DNA of 36,554 nucleotides, taken from Lentisphaeria bacterium. GTDB taxonomy: Bacteria > Verrucomicrobiota > Lentisphaeria > Victivallales > Victivallaceae. A model generated the notes under the pieces. The model was not told the DNA's origin and searched no databases. It was given only the letters and a program-made list of their open reading frames with translations. Positions within the stretch are counted from its first letter, which is position 1; each line of letters opens with the position of its first letter. Where the stretch lies: positions 1 to 36,554 of the forward strand of contig CAAGED010000007.1 of assembly GCA_900768505.1 (NCBI GenBank), written 5' to 3'. Shown piece after piece: positions 23,999 through 32,479 of this stretch. The translations under genes were made by a program, and so were the position numbers.

Positions 23999-25444
23999 TT
24001 AATCCTTGTTCAAGCGGCTTTTATCATTGCGCCACAACTTTCGCGGCATGGCGTAAATGGTACTTAAACTCGGCATCAGGTAACGGAATGAGGAGTGCCG
24101 TGCCGGAGTACTTTTTTTCTCTCTGGTCAGCCATTTTGAGTTGCGCATGGTAAAGAAGGAGTAGGGACAAATCCATGAGAGGGCGAAAGTGCCATATAAT
24201 CCGTAAACGAATGCCCAAACCGATTTAATCGGGGAATAGCGCTTGGCGTAAATTATGGCCGAAATGCCTGACCAGACAAAGGTAAGCATGCAACTTGAGT
24301 AAAGCATGTAAAACATATTGTCGGCGAACACATACAGAGTGTAGAAGAAAAGCGGTACAAAAATCACCGGCAGTAAAATACCTAAAATCTGCGCCATCAG
24401 GTTGATTTGGAGCATTACCCAGGAGAAATTCCACCGGTAATGGCGGTAGACAAACTTGGACATTACCAGATTTTCCCGAAAATCACTTCTGGTCCAGCGC
24501 AAAAGCATTTTGCAAAGTTGCGGGTAGTTGTCCGGTACGCAGGTGTCGGCCACGGCATTGCTCTGAAATACCACTTTATAATCCCGGCAGAGCAGCAGAC
24601 TGGTGATTGCCCGATCTTCGCCAATGTGGGATGGGACACCTAAAAAAGTCTGATTGAGCCACTCGTCCAGGCAGGGCATGATAGCCGATTTGCGATAGGC
24701 GCTTAAGGCTCCAGGAGTACAGAACACCGAGCCTACCATGCTTTGGGCGCAGCGCATAAATTCAAAACCGAAAACAAAGCCGATATCCAGCATCAGCGGG
24801 ATGAATCCCTGTTCTAAATTTTTTACCCGGATATTGCCGGCTACACCGCCTACTTTTTCATCGGCAAATGGAGCAACCATATTGCGGAGTGCGTTGCGGT
24901 CCACAATGGAATCGCTGTCCACCGTTACAATAAAATCGTGTTTGGCCTCTTTAATTCCAACATATAAGGCGTGTTTTTTGCCGCCGTTTTGAATCAGGTT
25001 AATTGCTTTTACCAATCCGTGTGACTTGGATGCGGCGTATTTAATCCACTCCCAGGTGTCATCTTTGGAACCGTCGTTGATTGCAATGATTTCCAGGCGT
25101 TCCGCCGGATAATTGCTGAGCAGCAGACTCTGAATGGTCTCCGCCACATGCTCGCCTTCGTTGTAGGCCGGTACAATTACCGTACAGCCGGGCAATTTCT
25201 CCTCGGACATCGGTTCTAATGGTTTGTAGGTGTAGGCAATTACGGCGGTAAGCAACAAAAAAGCCAATGTCATAATGGAGATGCCGGCACTAATGAGCGA
25301 GATGGTGAGAATGGTGTCATTGTCCATAATTGCATTGTAGACATTTTCCGGACAGTCAATCAGGAAAAAAAACAGTACCACCAAGGCCAGAATGCCCCAA
25401 CAAGTGAGTTCTTTCGACTTCGTCATGAATGAATCGTTTTTCAT
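23999..25444 (-). CDS. processive membrane GT2 glycosyltransferase (hyaluronan/PNAG synthase-like)
   Basis: This 481-residue inner-membrane enzyme has two N-terminal helices, a cytoplasmic GT-A domain and about four C-terminal helices. All four processive-synthase motifs are seen: INDGS (residues 122-126), the metal-binding DSDS (176-179), GED (275-277, catalytic base Asp) and LLRWTRSDFREN (RW at 316-317), a Q/RxxRW-type motif close to that of hyaluronan and chitin-oligosaccharide synthases. It probably polymerises and exports a beta-linked sugar chain. No PgaB/PgaD, cellulose or alginate partner genes are next to it, so the product is unknown. GGAGG lies 4 nt before the ATG. A possible promoter lies about 180 bp upstream, and a terminator follows. 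Confidence 0.88.
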   Translation of the reverse strand: MKNDSFMTKSKELTCWGILALVVLFFFLIDCPENVYNAIMDNDTILTISLISAGISIMTLAFLLLTAVIAYTYKPLEPMSEEKLPGCTVIVPAYNEGEHVAETIQSLLLSNYPAERLEIIAINDGSKDDTWEWIKYAASKSHGLVKAINLIQNGGKKHALYVGIKEAKHDFIVTVDSDSIVDRNALRNMVAPFADEKVGGVAGNIRVKNLEQGFIPLMLDIGFVFGFEFMRCAQSMVGSVFCTPGALSAYRKSAIMPCLDEWLNQTFLGVPSHIGEDRAITSLLLCRDYKVVFQSNAVADTCVPDNYPQLCKMLLRWTRSDFRENLVMSKFVYRHYRWNFSWVMLQINLMAQILGILLPVIFVPLFFYTLYVFADNMFYMLYSSCMLTFVWSGISAIIYAKRYSPIKSVWAFVYGLYGTFALSWICPYSFFTMRNSKWLTREKKSTPARHSSFRYLMPSLSTIYAMPRKLWRNDKSRLNKD

Positions 25445-25622
25445 TTATCCTCCTTCAATTCGCCATAACACCAAAACGTCTTACCTGTTTGTTTTTTCAT
25501 AACTGCCGGAGCCATCTGTCGAAAGTAATCATATGATGAGCACAACCTGTTACAAGCAATCAGCTAAGCCACTCAATTAAACTTGGGTGCCGAAAAAGCA
25601 AAATGAATTTTTGGTATGGTAT

Positions 25623-25650
25623 AATATATACTTAATTTTTTAAAATACAA
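25623..25650 (-). promoter_or_regulatory. candidate promoter for the processive glycosyltransferase
   Basis: On the minus strand TTGTAT (25645-25650), 16 bp and TATATT (25623-25628). The leader to the ATG at 25444 would be about 170 nt. The surroundings are very AT-rich, so chance matches are likely. Confidence 0.35.
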
Positions 25651-25739
25651 ATTTATATTATCAATCCGCGTTTTTCACCGCCTTGACCGCAGTCTGATTC
25701 GGCCATTTTTAACCCAATCCATGCTGTCATCAGCTATAA

Positions 25740-25898
25740 TTGACAACACATTTCGTCAAAAGGCAAATTAGATTAACATTATTTAATATTCGTCGGATTG
25801 CGAACTTTTTTCAGATAAGTGCTGTCTATAAGACAATCTCTCTTCTTTCCCTATGTTTTGGGGCGCACCGCTCTCCCTTTAGGTGCGCCCTTTTTTTT
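25740..25898 (+). ncRNA. candidate small RNA ending in a strong terminator
   Basis: GGGCGCACC (25861-25869) and GGTGCGCCC (25882-25890) form a 9-bp perfect GC-rich stem with a 12-nt loop. Eight T follow it (25891-25898): a classical intrinsic terminator on the plus strand. No plus-strand gene lies within several kilobases upstream (the neighbours are all on the minus strand back to 21816). A TTGACA at 25740-25745 is a possible -35, but I see no convincing -10, so the 5' end given here is only a guess. The sequence from about 25785 to the stem would give an RNA of roughly 110 nt with no family I recognise. The terminator is well supported; the RNA is inferred. Confidence 0.45.
25861..25898 (+). 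terminator. orphan intrinsic terminator
   Basis: This is the 9-bp stem, 12-nt loop and T8 tract described under the candidate small RNA. It points along the plus strand, 235 bp before murC. Read on the other strand it has no T-tract, so it cannot serve the minus-strand glycosyltransferase transcript. Confidence 0.88.
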
Positions 25899-26132
25899 GT
25901 TGTTTTTTGACGTGTACGATTGCGATTACGACATTTCAATATATATTGTAGGAAACAATAAAATTTACACATTGCCAAAAACATGAATTCATTTTTATTG
26001 TGTCGTAATTACCGGGGGAAAATGCAGATACGGCAATATCATACCTAAGAAAGGTATCGTTATTGGGTAATTGTTGCAGCAGTTTCGCAAAAATATCGGA
26101 TTGGGTAAGTTTTGAGGAGCAGGATTTAGATT

Positions 26133-27449
26133 ATGGATGCGCAGATCAGAAGTTTTGACGATTTGAAAAATAAATACGAGCATATTCATTTTATCGGCGT
26201 CGGCGGAGCTGGAATGGCTCCATTGGCGCATTTAGTGCTGGGCATCGGTTGCACCGTCAGCGGTTCGGATGCGTTGTGGAGCAGTAAATTGGATGAACTT
26301 CAGGAGGCCGGAGCTACGGTTTATGAGGGGCACGAGGCCGGGCATTTGCCGGAGAGCGTTGATTGGGTGGTTATCTCTTCCGCCATTGACGAAACGAATC
26401 CGGAGCTGCTGCTGGCTCGTCGGCGGGAGCTTAAGGTGTTGCGCCGGGGAGAATTTCTGGCCGTGCTTTGCGGCAGCTTCAATCGGTGTGTGGCCATTGG
26501 CGGTTCCCATGGCAAAACCAGTGTTACGGCGATGCTGAGTTATCTTTTGCGTCAGTGCAATGTGGATTGCGGTTTTATGATCGGCGGCGGCGTCAACGAG
26601 TTCCCCTCATTCCGACTGGGAGATGGCGATATTTTTGTAACGGAAGTTGATGAGAGCGACGGCACCATCAGCTGCATGTATCCGGAATTTGGCGTGCTGA
26701 ACAATGCGGAGGATGATCATGCCTGGAGTTTGGGCGGCGTTGAGCAATTGAAAAATATCTACCGTAAATTCATCTTGCAAAGTCGCAATTTCGTTTGTTT
26801 CAACGACGACAATATTTTAGATCTGATTCCGGAAGATCACGAGAATAATCTGATTATTGTGCCGGATGACAGTGTTGTACCTGATAATTTTATTGGTTTT
26901 CAACGACGCAACGGACAAATGGCGATTGCGCTGGCCATGCTGCTTGGAATCGATCCGGAGCAGGCGGTGGAGGCGTTGCGCAGTTTTCCCGGGGTGAAAC
27001 GACGGATGACGGTACATTATTCAACGACGGATTTGGTGGTGATTGAAGATTATGCCCATCACCCGACGGAACTGAAAAATTCCTTGGAGTTTCTAAATCT
27101 GAAATATCCTAATTACCATAAATGTGTGATTTTTCAACCTCACCGGGTGGAACGTTTGAAACGTTATTTCAATGAATTTGTGGAGATATTTTCTGGCGTG
27201 GACAGCGTGATTGTCAGTGAAGTTTTCGCCGCTTGGCTGCATGACGCCGGGTGCAGCGGCAAGGATTTGGCAGACAAGCTTACCATGTTCAACAAAAATG
27301 TTTACTGGGGCGGCAATAATTTGCAGTTTATGGCGGATTTGGCGCTGAATAAGGTGGCCGCAGTCAACAAACCGACGGTGATTGCCGTTATCGGGGCTGG
27401 CGACATCAACAATATTTTCCGTTTTTTACCCAGAGAAAACCACATTTGA
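26133..27449 (+). CDS. murC: UDP-N-acetylmuramate--L-alanine ligase
   Basis: This 438-residue cytoplasmic Mur ligase adds L-Ala to UDP-MurNAc using ATP, the first step of the peptidoglycan peptide stem. The N-terminal UDP-binding domain has HFIGVGGAGMAPLA. The ATP loop is GGSHGKTSVTAML. The central domain has EVDESDG and NNAEDDHAW. The C-terminal domain has EDYAHHPTE, FQPHRVERLKRY and IGAGDIN. These are the MurC-type sequences, though the related Mpl recycling ligase shares many and cannot be strictly excluded. Length is slightly below the usual 450-490. It is unusual to find it away from a division/cell-wall cluster: here it is followed by a helicase, which it overlaps or abuts. Ribosome site: AGGA 8 nt before the ATG. 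Confidence 0.9.
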   Translation: MDAQIRSFDDLKNKYEHIHFIGVGGAGMAPLAHLVLGIGCTVSGSDALWSSKLDELQEAGATVYEGHEAGHLPESVDWVVISSAIDETNPELLLARRRELKVLRRGEFLAVLCGSFNRCVAIGGSHGKTSVTAMLSYLLRQCNVDCGFMIGGGVNEFPSFRLGDGDIFVTEVDESDGTISCMYPEFGVLNNAEDDHAWSLGGVEQLKNIYRKFILQSRNFVCFNDDNILDLIPEDHENNLIIVPDDSVVPDNFIGFQRRNGQMAIALAMLLGIDPEQAVEALRSFPGVKRRMTVHYSTTDLVVIEDYAHHPTELKNSLEFLNLKYPNYHKCVIFQPHRVERLKRYFNEFVEIFSGVDSVIVSEVFAAWLHDAGCSGKDLADKLTMFNKNVYWGGNNLQFMADLALNKVAAVNKPTVIAVIGAGDINNIFRFLPRENHI

Positions 27450-27457
27450 TTTTTATC

Positions 27458-29965
27458 ATGACTGATTGCTCAAACTACCCAATATATAAAATTGTTCCGG
27501 AGATTTGCCACCGTTTAGCTGAAAAAAACCGACTGGTTGTATCCGCCCCGCCGGGGGCGGGCAAGAGCACGGTTCTGCCCTTGGAATTACTGCGTAATTT
27601 GAATGAAAAAGGTGACGGCGGAAAAATAATTATGCTGGAACCGCGCCGTTTGGCCGCCGTGGCCGTGGCCAACCGTCTGGCATCGCTCTTGGGCGAGGAG
27701 TGCGGCAATCAGGTCGGGTATTGGGTGAAGCTTGAACGCAAAATCTCCGCAGCAACTCGAATTGAGGTGGTGACGGAAGGAATTTTTATCCGGATTATTC
27801 AGCAGGATCCGGAGTTGAAAAATTATTCCATGGTGCTTTTTGACGAGTATCATGAACGCTCTATCAATGGTGATTTGGCTTTGGCGTTGACTCTGGAGTC
27901 GGCGGAGAGTTTTCGGAATGATTTGAAATTGCTGGTAATGTCGGCCACTTTGGATGTGGAGCAGACGGCGCAATTTATCAATGGAGATTGTGTTGCCTCG
28001 CAAGGTAAATTATTCCCGGTTAAAGTACTCTACCGTCGCGGCAATGGCGGCAATGAAAAACTTCCCGTGGTGGCGGCTGAGGCGGTATTGCGTGCTTTGG
28101 AACTTGAACACGGTAGTATTCTGGTTTTTCTTCCCGGCGAGCGGGAGATTATGCAGGTTTATGATATTTTACGCCATCGTTTGCGGGAACCTGGCGCTCT
28201 GAAGCATTTTGCACCGGAGGATGTAGTACTTCATCCGTTGTTCGGCCGCCTTTCATTGACGGAGCAGCGGGCGGCGATTGAGGCGGCTGCGCCCCCCTTG
28301 CGCAAGGTAGTGCTGAGTACTAATATTGCGGAAAGCAGTTTGACGATCGAAGGTGTGCGGGTGGTTATTGACAGCGGCTTGGTGCGTTGTTTGCGTTATA
28401 ATCCCCAATGCGGCATGAGTAAGCTCGAGAGTGTATGGATTTCCAAAGCCTCCGCCGAGCAGCGCCGGGGGCGGGCGGGGCGATTGGAGGAGGGGGTGTG
28501 TCTGCGTTTGTGGGACGAAACACGGGATAATTTGCTGGCGGATTTTGCACCGCCGGAAATTGTGCAAAGCGAGTTAAGTGATTTTGCGCTGGAGCTTTTT
28601 AAATGGGGTGTCAAGTCGCCGGAAGAGTTGAATTTTCCGGATTATCCAAATCCCGGCATGTGGTCGGATGCGGTTGCGTTGCTGCGGCGGCTGGGAGCAG
28701 TGGGGGATGGATTGCGTTTGACACCTTACGGGGAAAAAATTTATCGTGCCGCCTTGCATCCCAGGCTGGGGGATATGCTTTTGCGTGGAATACAACTTCA
28801 GGCCGGTTATTTGGCCTGCAAATTGGCGGCGCTGCTTAGCGAAGGGAGTGGCGGCGGTTTTTCCGAGGTTGATTTGGATAAGATTTTATTGAATTTTGAC
28901 CGTGGAAAAGAGTTTGAGCGTTTTCGTCGTTTGGCTGATAATTTGGCGTCGAGGTTCAGAATTTCCCAGATTGATTCGGCGGACGAACCGGGAATGGCGG
29001 CGGTGTTGCTGGCTCACGCATTTCCGGATTTTATCGGCATGAGGCGAAATATCGGCAATAAGCGTTACCTTTTGAGTTGCGGACGAGGAGCCATAATTCA
29101 TGAGCGCAGTGATTATGGGGGTGGAAAATTTATTGTTTGTGCCGATTTGGATGCCGGGGAGGCGGAGGCGCAGATTAAACTAGCAGTGACGTTGGCTGAA
29201 AAAGATTTTTATCAATTGTTTGAATCGCAATTCAATTGCGTTGGAGAGCTGGAGATAAGCGATGATTTTTCGCAGGTCAGGATTGACGAGGTGGTGAAAT
29301 TTGGCTCACTGGAGTTGGAACGCCGTCGGGCGCTCAAGTTTGAGCCTTCAGAATTGCATCAGGCGATTTTGGCTAAAATCCGTAAAAATGGCATTGGAAT
29401 TTTGCCGTTGCCGGACAAGGTGAAGAGTTTTATGGGGCGGATGAATTTGGCACACAAGTATTTCCCGGAGGAGGATTTTTTGCCGTTGAGCGAGGAATTT
29501 TTGCTGGAAAATTTGGATTTGTGGCTGGAGAGCGTGTTGCCGGATAAACCGGGTAAGAATCTGCTGGACAATATTGATTACATGAGTGCGCTGAAAAATT
29601 TATTCAGTTATAACACCTTGAAGCGGCTGGATGATTTGGCGCCGGAAAAAATCAATTTTGTTGGTGACGTAAGCCGGACAATTGATTATTTGAGTGAACG
29701 CCCCACCTTGTCGTGCCATATTCAGGATTTTTATGGCTGCGATGCGTTGCCCAAAATTATGGCGGGGCGGGAAACTTTGTTGGTGAAAATGCTCTCACCG
29801 GCGGGACGGGTGGTGCAGATATGTGATGATTTGGCCAATTTTTGGCGAGGCAGTTATAAGTATGTGCGTTCCGAAATGCGCAGTCGTTATCCAAAGCATA
29901 ATTGGCCGGAAGAACCGTGGCGTCCGGAATCCCGGGGACGATTGAAGAAAAAGCTGGAAAAATAA
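27458..29965 (+). CDS. hrpB: ATP-dependent DEAH-box helicase HrpB
   Basis: This 835-residue helicase of the bacterial HrpB family has a poorly defined role in RNA handling. The motifs run in order: Walker A PPGAGKST, LEPRRLAAVAVA, DEYHERSINGDLAL (motif II, the DExH box), MSATLD (III), FLPGEREI, STNIAESSLTIEGV (V) and QRRGRAGR (VI). The winged-helix/ratchet region and the HrpB-specific C-terminal domain follow, ending in YPKHNWPEEPWRPES, as in HrpB. Length agrees with E. coli HrpB (about 810). I use ATG 27458. A TTG at 27446 overlapping the murC stop (TTGA) is also possible, and neither has a good ribosome site, which suggests translation coupled to murC. Confidence 0.93.
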   Translation: MTDCSNYPIYKIVPEICHRLAEKNRLVVSAPPGAGKSTVLPLELLRNLNEKGDGGKIIMLEPRRLAAVAVANRLASLLGEECGNQVGYWVKLERKISAATRIEVVTEGIFIRIIQQDPELKNYSMVLFDEYHERSINGDLALALTLESAESFRNDLKLLVMSATLDVEQTAQFINGDCVASQGKLFPVKVLYRRGNGGNEKLPVVAAEAVLRALELEHGSILVFLPGEREIMQVYDILRHRLREPGALKHFAPEDVVLHPLFGRLSLTEQRAAIEAAAPPLRKVVLSTNIAESSLTIEGVRVVIDSGLVRCLRYNPQCGMSKLESVWISKASAEQRRGRAGRLEEGVCLRLWDETRDNLLADFAPPEIVQSELSDFALELFKWGVKSPEELNFPDYPNPGMWSDAVALLRRLGAVGDGLRLTPYGEKIYRAALHPRLGDMLLRGIQLQAGYLACKLAALLSEGSGGGFSEVDLDKILLNFDRGKEFERFRRLADNLASRFRISQIDSADEPGMAAVLLAHAFPDFIGMRRNIGNKRYLLSCGRGAIIHERSDYGGGKFIVCADLDAGEAEAQIKLAVTLAEKDFYQLFESQFNCVGELEISDDFSQVRIDEVVKFGSLELERRRALKFEPSELHQAILAKIRKNGIGILPLPDKVKSFMGRMNLAHKYFPEEDFLPLSEEFLLENLDLWLESVLPDKPGKNLLDNIDYMSALKNLFSYNTLKRLDDLAPEKINFVGDVSRTIDYLSERPTLSCHIQDFYGCDALPKIMAGRETLLVKMLSPAGRVVQICDDLANFWRGSYKYVRSEMRSRYPKHNWPEEPWRPESRGRLKKKLEK

Positions 29966-29986
29966 AAATACATCAGGAGAATATTT

Positions 29987-31867
29987 ATGGATGCGGAATT
30001 TTCGAATAATGAAAATGAGCCGGGATCGGTAATAAGTTTTTTGCGAAAAACTGTGGGATCTGCAGTGTTGCTGCTGGCGTTTGCACTTCTTCCGCTGATG
30101 TATTGTCGGCTTTTTCAGCGGCAGGTGCCGGATTTCGGGTTGGTGAAAATTCCAATTGCGGCGTTGACTTATCTGGTGATGGCTTTTTTATTGCTGACGC
30201 CGGAAAAGTTGGCTGCCGTTTGGGGCGCATGGAGTAAATCAACCCGCTGGGTTATTGTATTTATGCTGGGTGCAACATTGGGGCAGGGATTTTTCCATCC
30301 CGGTATTTTGGGGTGGGGAGCATCGTTGTCGCTGATTATTTTGCCGTTGGCGGCGGCGGTTTATGCGGAGAGTTTGACAAAATGGGTATTGCCTTGGGGG
30401 ATGACTTTTATTTGGGTAATTTCAGTATGGCGCTCGCTGATTGATGTTGTTTACGGTTACCCGATCGCGGGAGTGTGCGGAAATTGGAATTGGAATTGGA
30501 GCGTGTTGATAATTTGCCTGCCCTTTACCATGCTTCTAATATGGCAATATTCCACTGGAATCGTTGATATATGGCGAAAAATTCTGCTGATTTTCCCGAT
30601 TATTTTGACATTGCTGGTGGCGGCAGTGTCTAATTTTTCCAAGGGAGCGGTATTAGGTTTGGCCGTGGCGTTGATTTTTTTAGCCGGTGCCCGTTTTAAG
30701 TGGTTTAAAAATTATTTTGTACTTCTGAAAACAATCAGTGGCGGAGTATTGCTGATTTTGCTGCTGGCCGCCTTGGTACAAATCTTTTTCCCTGTTAAAA
30801 TTGAAGCATATTTAAATTCTGATGTTCGTTTGAGCTTGTGGCGCGGAGCGGTGGAATATATTTCCGGTCATCCGCTGGGTGGCGGTGTCGGAAATTATGA
30901 ATCGTTTATTGTGCCGTATATTCCATTGGAATATTATAATTCGCCCTTTGCCGCAATACGTAATCCTCACCCTCATAACTTGCTGCTTTTTTGGGCGGCG
31001 GAAAAGGGATGGCTGATTGCCGTTGCGGCGCTGATTTTCGGTTTAGTGGTGATTTCCCGGCAGTTGCTGGAGTTGACCCGGCGGTGGGATTGGTATCAGG
31101 CGGCGGTGTGGTTCGGCCTGACGGTGCTTTTTGTACATGCCCAGGTGGATGTGGTGGACTTGGAGTATCCGACTAATTTAATGTTGCTGACCTTGTTCGG
31201 TGTTGTCGGCGGTGATTTGTTGCCGCAGGTGGAACTGTCGGTTGTCGGTGTAAAAAAAATGTGGCGAAATTTGTTGTTATTGGCGGCGATGGTGTTGTTT
31301 ATTGGCGGATTGGTGACGGCATATTGCGGTGGGCGAGCTTCCTGGCTGCTGCGTCGTGGCGATCTGGAATTTGCCGAAAAAGATTTTGAGGCGGCCGGAG
31401 AGAGTTTCGAGAAGAGTTATAATTTGCGTCCCGGACCGGAGGCGCTTTATCGGATGCAGAATTTATTATTGATGTCAAATGATTATGATGCGGTATTGGC
31501 GTTGAATACTGAATACGAAAAATTGGGTGTCACTTATTTTATGCGCCATGATTTGCTAAGTGCAATTGCCGCCATTAAGAAAGGCGATTACAAGCAGTCG
31601 TTGACGTTGTTGGAGGCGGATTTGAAGCGTTGTCCGCTTAGTGTGGCGGCAAGGATTGTGAAGCTGAACGCATTGCTGGCCGGCGGAGATGTGGAGTCGG
31701 CAAGAAAATTGGAAAAAGAGTTGGATGAATTGCTTAGAAAACGCAATCTTACTGCCGGTGATATTCCATTAATGATGAATAATTATGAATTTGACCTGAA
31801 CAATCATCAGTTGCAGGAATATAAAAAGCGTCATGCAGCGCAATCGGTGGCGGACAAAAAAAATTAA
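29987..31867 (+). CDS. O-antigen ligase/polymerase family protein with TPR-like C-terminus
   Basis: This 626-residue protein has about 12 membrane helices in residues 20-460, then a soluble tail. The Wzy_C/WaaL domain is recognised from the periplasmic loop: SLWRGAVEYISGHPLGGGVGNYESF, followed by NPHPHNLLLFWAAEKGW around residue 325, then the helix block ending VHAQVDVVDLEYPTN. Such proteins join or transfer lipid-linked glycans on the periplasmic side. After the last helix (residue about 450), the tail has repeated helix pairs (EKDFEAAGESFEKSYNLRPGPEAL and later units) that look like tetratricopeptide repeats, a common extension in this family. AGGAG precedes the ATG and the gap to hrpB is 21 bp, so it probably belongs to the murC-hrpB transcript. 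It converges with the next gene, overlapping by 4 bp. Confidence 0.85.
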   Translation: MDAEFSNNENEPGSVISFLRKTVGSAVLLLAFALLPLMYCRLFQRQVPDFGLVKIPIAALTYLVMAFLLLTPEKLAAVWGAWSKSTRWVIVFMLGATLGQGFFHPGILGWGASLSLIILPLAAAVYAESLTKWVLPWGMTFIWVISVWRSLIDVVYGYPIAGVCGNWNWNWSVLIICLPFTMLLIWQYSTGIVDIWRKILLIFPIILTLLVAAVSNFSKGAVLGLAVALIFLAGARFKWFKNYFVLLKTISGGVLLILLLAALVQIFFPVKIEAYLNSDVRLSLWRGAVEYISGHPLGGGVGNYESFIVPYIPLEYYNSPFAAIRNPHPHNLLLFWAAEKGWLIAVAALIFGLVVISRQLLELTRRWDWYQAAVWFGLTVLFVHAQVDVVDLEYPTNLMLLTLFGVVGGDLLPQVELSVVGVKKMWRNLLLLAAMVLFIGGLVTAYCGGRASWLLRRGDLEFAEKDFEAAGESFEKSYNLRPGPEALYRMQNLLLMSNDYDAVLALNTEYEKLGVTYFMRHDLLSAIAAIKKGDYKQSLTLLEADLKRCPLSVAARIVKLNALLAGGDVESARKLEKELDELLRKRNLTAGDIPLMMNNYEFDLNNHQLQEYKKRHAAQSVADKKN

Positions 31868-32232
31868 AATTCCCGTTTCAGCCGTCGCCGGTATATGTAG
31901 TGGTGTGCCAGCATGTAAAAAGGAAAGAGCAGGACGGTATACATCGGCAGTATCAGCCAGGCGATGGCCGCCAGTATAATCAACAGAATGTTATTGGGCA
32001 GGTAGTCAATGCCATTCACCTTGTGGAGTTCAACGGCGAAGAGATAGAATGACCAGATGGCGCCATTGATGAGGATATATCCGGAGACGGCTAAAAACAT
32101 GAAGAAAGTAAAGACCCGCATTTTGCAGATCCAGAATTTACCTTTGAGGCGCAGTAAAAAGATAATGATCGGCAAAGCCAGAGCGGTGAAAAGCATGATG
32201 CAACTGAGCATCAGCATGGCGTAGTAATTCAT
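31864..32232 (-). CDS. small integral membrane protein of unknown function
   Basis: This 122-residue protein has four hydrophobic segments: MLMLSCIMLFTALALPIIIFLL, VFTFFMFLAVSGYILINGAIW, NILLIILAAIAWLILPMYTVLL and FPFYMLAHHYIY. It ends in a basic tail (YRRRLKREF). I do not recognise a family. ATG 32232 is chosen because AAGGAG lies just upstream. The longer frame to 32253 would put the ribosome site inside the gene. Its stop overlaps the converging O-antigen ligase stop by 4 bp. It stands alone on the minus strand. Confidence 0.7.
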   Translation of the reverse strand: MNYYAMLMLSCIMLFTALALPIIIFLLRLKGKFWICKMRVFTFFMFLAVSGYILINGAIWSFYLFAVELHKVNGIDYLPNNILLIILAAIAWLILPMYTVLLFPFYMLAHHYIYRRRLKREF

Positions 32233-32382
32233 TTTGTAACTCCTTATCCGCAAAAATACCTGGGTTGCTGAAAAAAATCAGCCTGATAAAACTCAATAGT
32301 AAATTAACTTCAATATTTATAAAAAGCAATTCGTAAATGGTTAAAAAGAGTAAAAAAGTTGAAAAGAAGTTTTTTTGTCATG

Positions 32383-32410
32383 TTGTAATAACCGTTAGAA
32401 GTGTTATACT
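32383..32410 (+). promoter_or_regulatory. promoter of the Gfo/Idh/MocA dehydrogenase
   Basis: TTGTAA (32383-32388), 16 bp, TATACT (32405-32410). Just downstream is the small inverted repeat TGCGT...ACGCA (32418-32433), sitting at the expected start of transcription, which could be an operator. The leader to the ATG is about 62 nt. Confidence 0.55.
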
Positions 32411-32479
32411 TAATATGTGCGTTATGACACGCAAAAACAATAATATACTTTAAGAATTGTCTAAGGAATTGGTTTTAAA

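Larger units (their letters stand above)
25445..26132. other. 688-bp intergenic region
   Basis: The region lies between the divergent glycosyltransferase and murC genes and contains no plausible protein gene. It holds a candidate minus-strand promoter (25623-25650), an isolated plus-strand terminator (25861-25898), and a small hairpin, ATACCT/AGGTAT, at 26041-26057 in the leader of murC. I found no known riboswitch, tRNA, 6S, SRP or tmRNA signature in it. Confidence 0.6.

Noticed and set aside
25680..25900. Known structural RNA (6S, SRP RNA, tmRNA) in the intergenic region
   Set aside because: None of the conserved sequence signatures I know for these RNAs is visible, so only an unnamed candidate is reported.
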